DNA of 5,558 nucleotides. Source: an uncultured Desulfovibrio sp. (GTDB taxonomy: Bacteria > Desulfobacterota > Desulfovibrionia > Desulfovibrionales > Desulfovibrionaceae). The notes beneath the pieces are model-generated. The model had not been told where the DNA came from. It did not search any database and saw only the letters and a program-made list of their open reading frames with translations. The DNA is taken from NCBI GenBank assembly GCA_947177085.1, contig CAMWTD010000151.1:1-5558 (forward strand), written 5' to 3'. Both the position numbers and the translations under genes were made by a program. Below, in pieces: positions 5,489 to 5,558 of this stretch (position 1 is the first letter of the stretch; each line of letters opens with the position of its first letter).

Positions 5489-5558
5489 TTGAGAAAATAT
5501 CACAACAGGCAGGGATCGTTCAAGATTTTTGAAGACCGCGGGGTGTGCCGAGCCTGAG

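Noticed and set aside
5494..5523. Sigma-70-like pair TTGAAC, 18 nt, TATTTT on the minus strand
   Set aside because: Only 4/6 matches in each box, in the AT-rich patch. The sigma-28 match downstream is much stronger. It is kept only as a minor alternative.

Overview
The window is GC-rich, with codons strongly biased to G or C in the third position, compact gene spacing and GGAGG-type ribosome binding sites. This fits a Gram-negative bacterium, most likely a Desulfovibrionaceae-type delta-proteobacterium. That placement is an inference from protein style and base composition; no search was run.

Layout. (1) Bases 2-2194, plus strand: the 3' part of a large tetratricopeptide-repeat (TPR) protein with a proline-rich segment near the window edge. 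Its start lies outside the window. (2) Bases 2195-2261: a short gap between convergent genes, holding one imperfect hairpin. (3) Bases 2262-4682, minus strand: a three-gene operon for a polar amino-acid ABC importer, in the order binding protein (3924-4682), permease (3050-3742), ATPase (2262-3020). The 181-bp gap after the binding-protein gene holds three consecutive hairpins, one with a perfect 20-bp stem. This layout commonly goes with a binding protein made in excess of its membrane partners. (4) Bases 4683-4911: the operon's upstream region with a weak sigma-70-like promoter candidate. (5) Bases 4912-4938: a good intrinsic terminator for minus-strand transcription arriving from the right. 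(6) Bases 5047-5328, minus strand: an unrecognised 93-residue protein. (7) Bases 5329-5558: its regulatory region.

The least ordinary part is the small gene on the right. Its upstream region carries a very good match to a sigma-28 (FliA) flagellar promoter (TAAAG, then GCCGATAA). The predicted leader has a short hairpin whose six-base loop, AGGGAA, fits the CsrA/RsmA loop consensus ANGGAN. A second GGA pair lies in the Shine-Dalgarno sequence about 20 nt downstream. The encoded protein begins MSLILNH, which resembles the start of Desulfovibrio flagellins (MSLVINHN, from memory), yet it lacks the rest of a flagellin. The simplest reading is a flagellar-class, possibly CsrA-controlled gene that is either a very diverged or truncated flagellin derivative or an uncharacterised motility-linked small protein. 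The transporter looks conventional.
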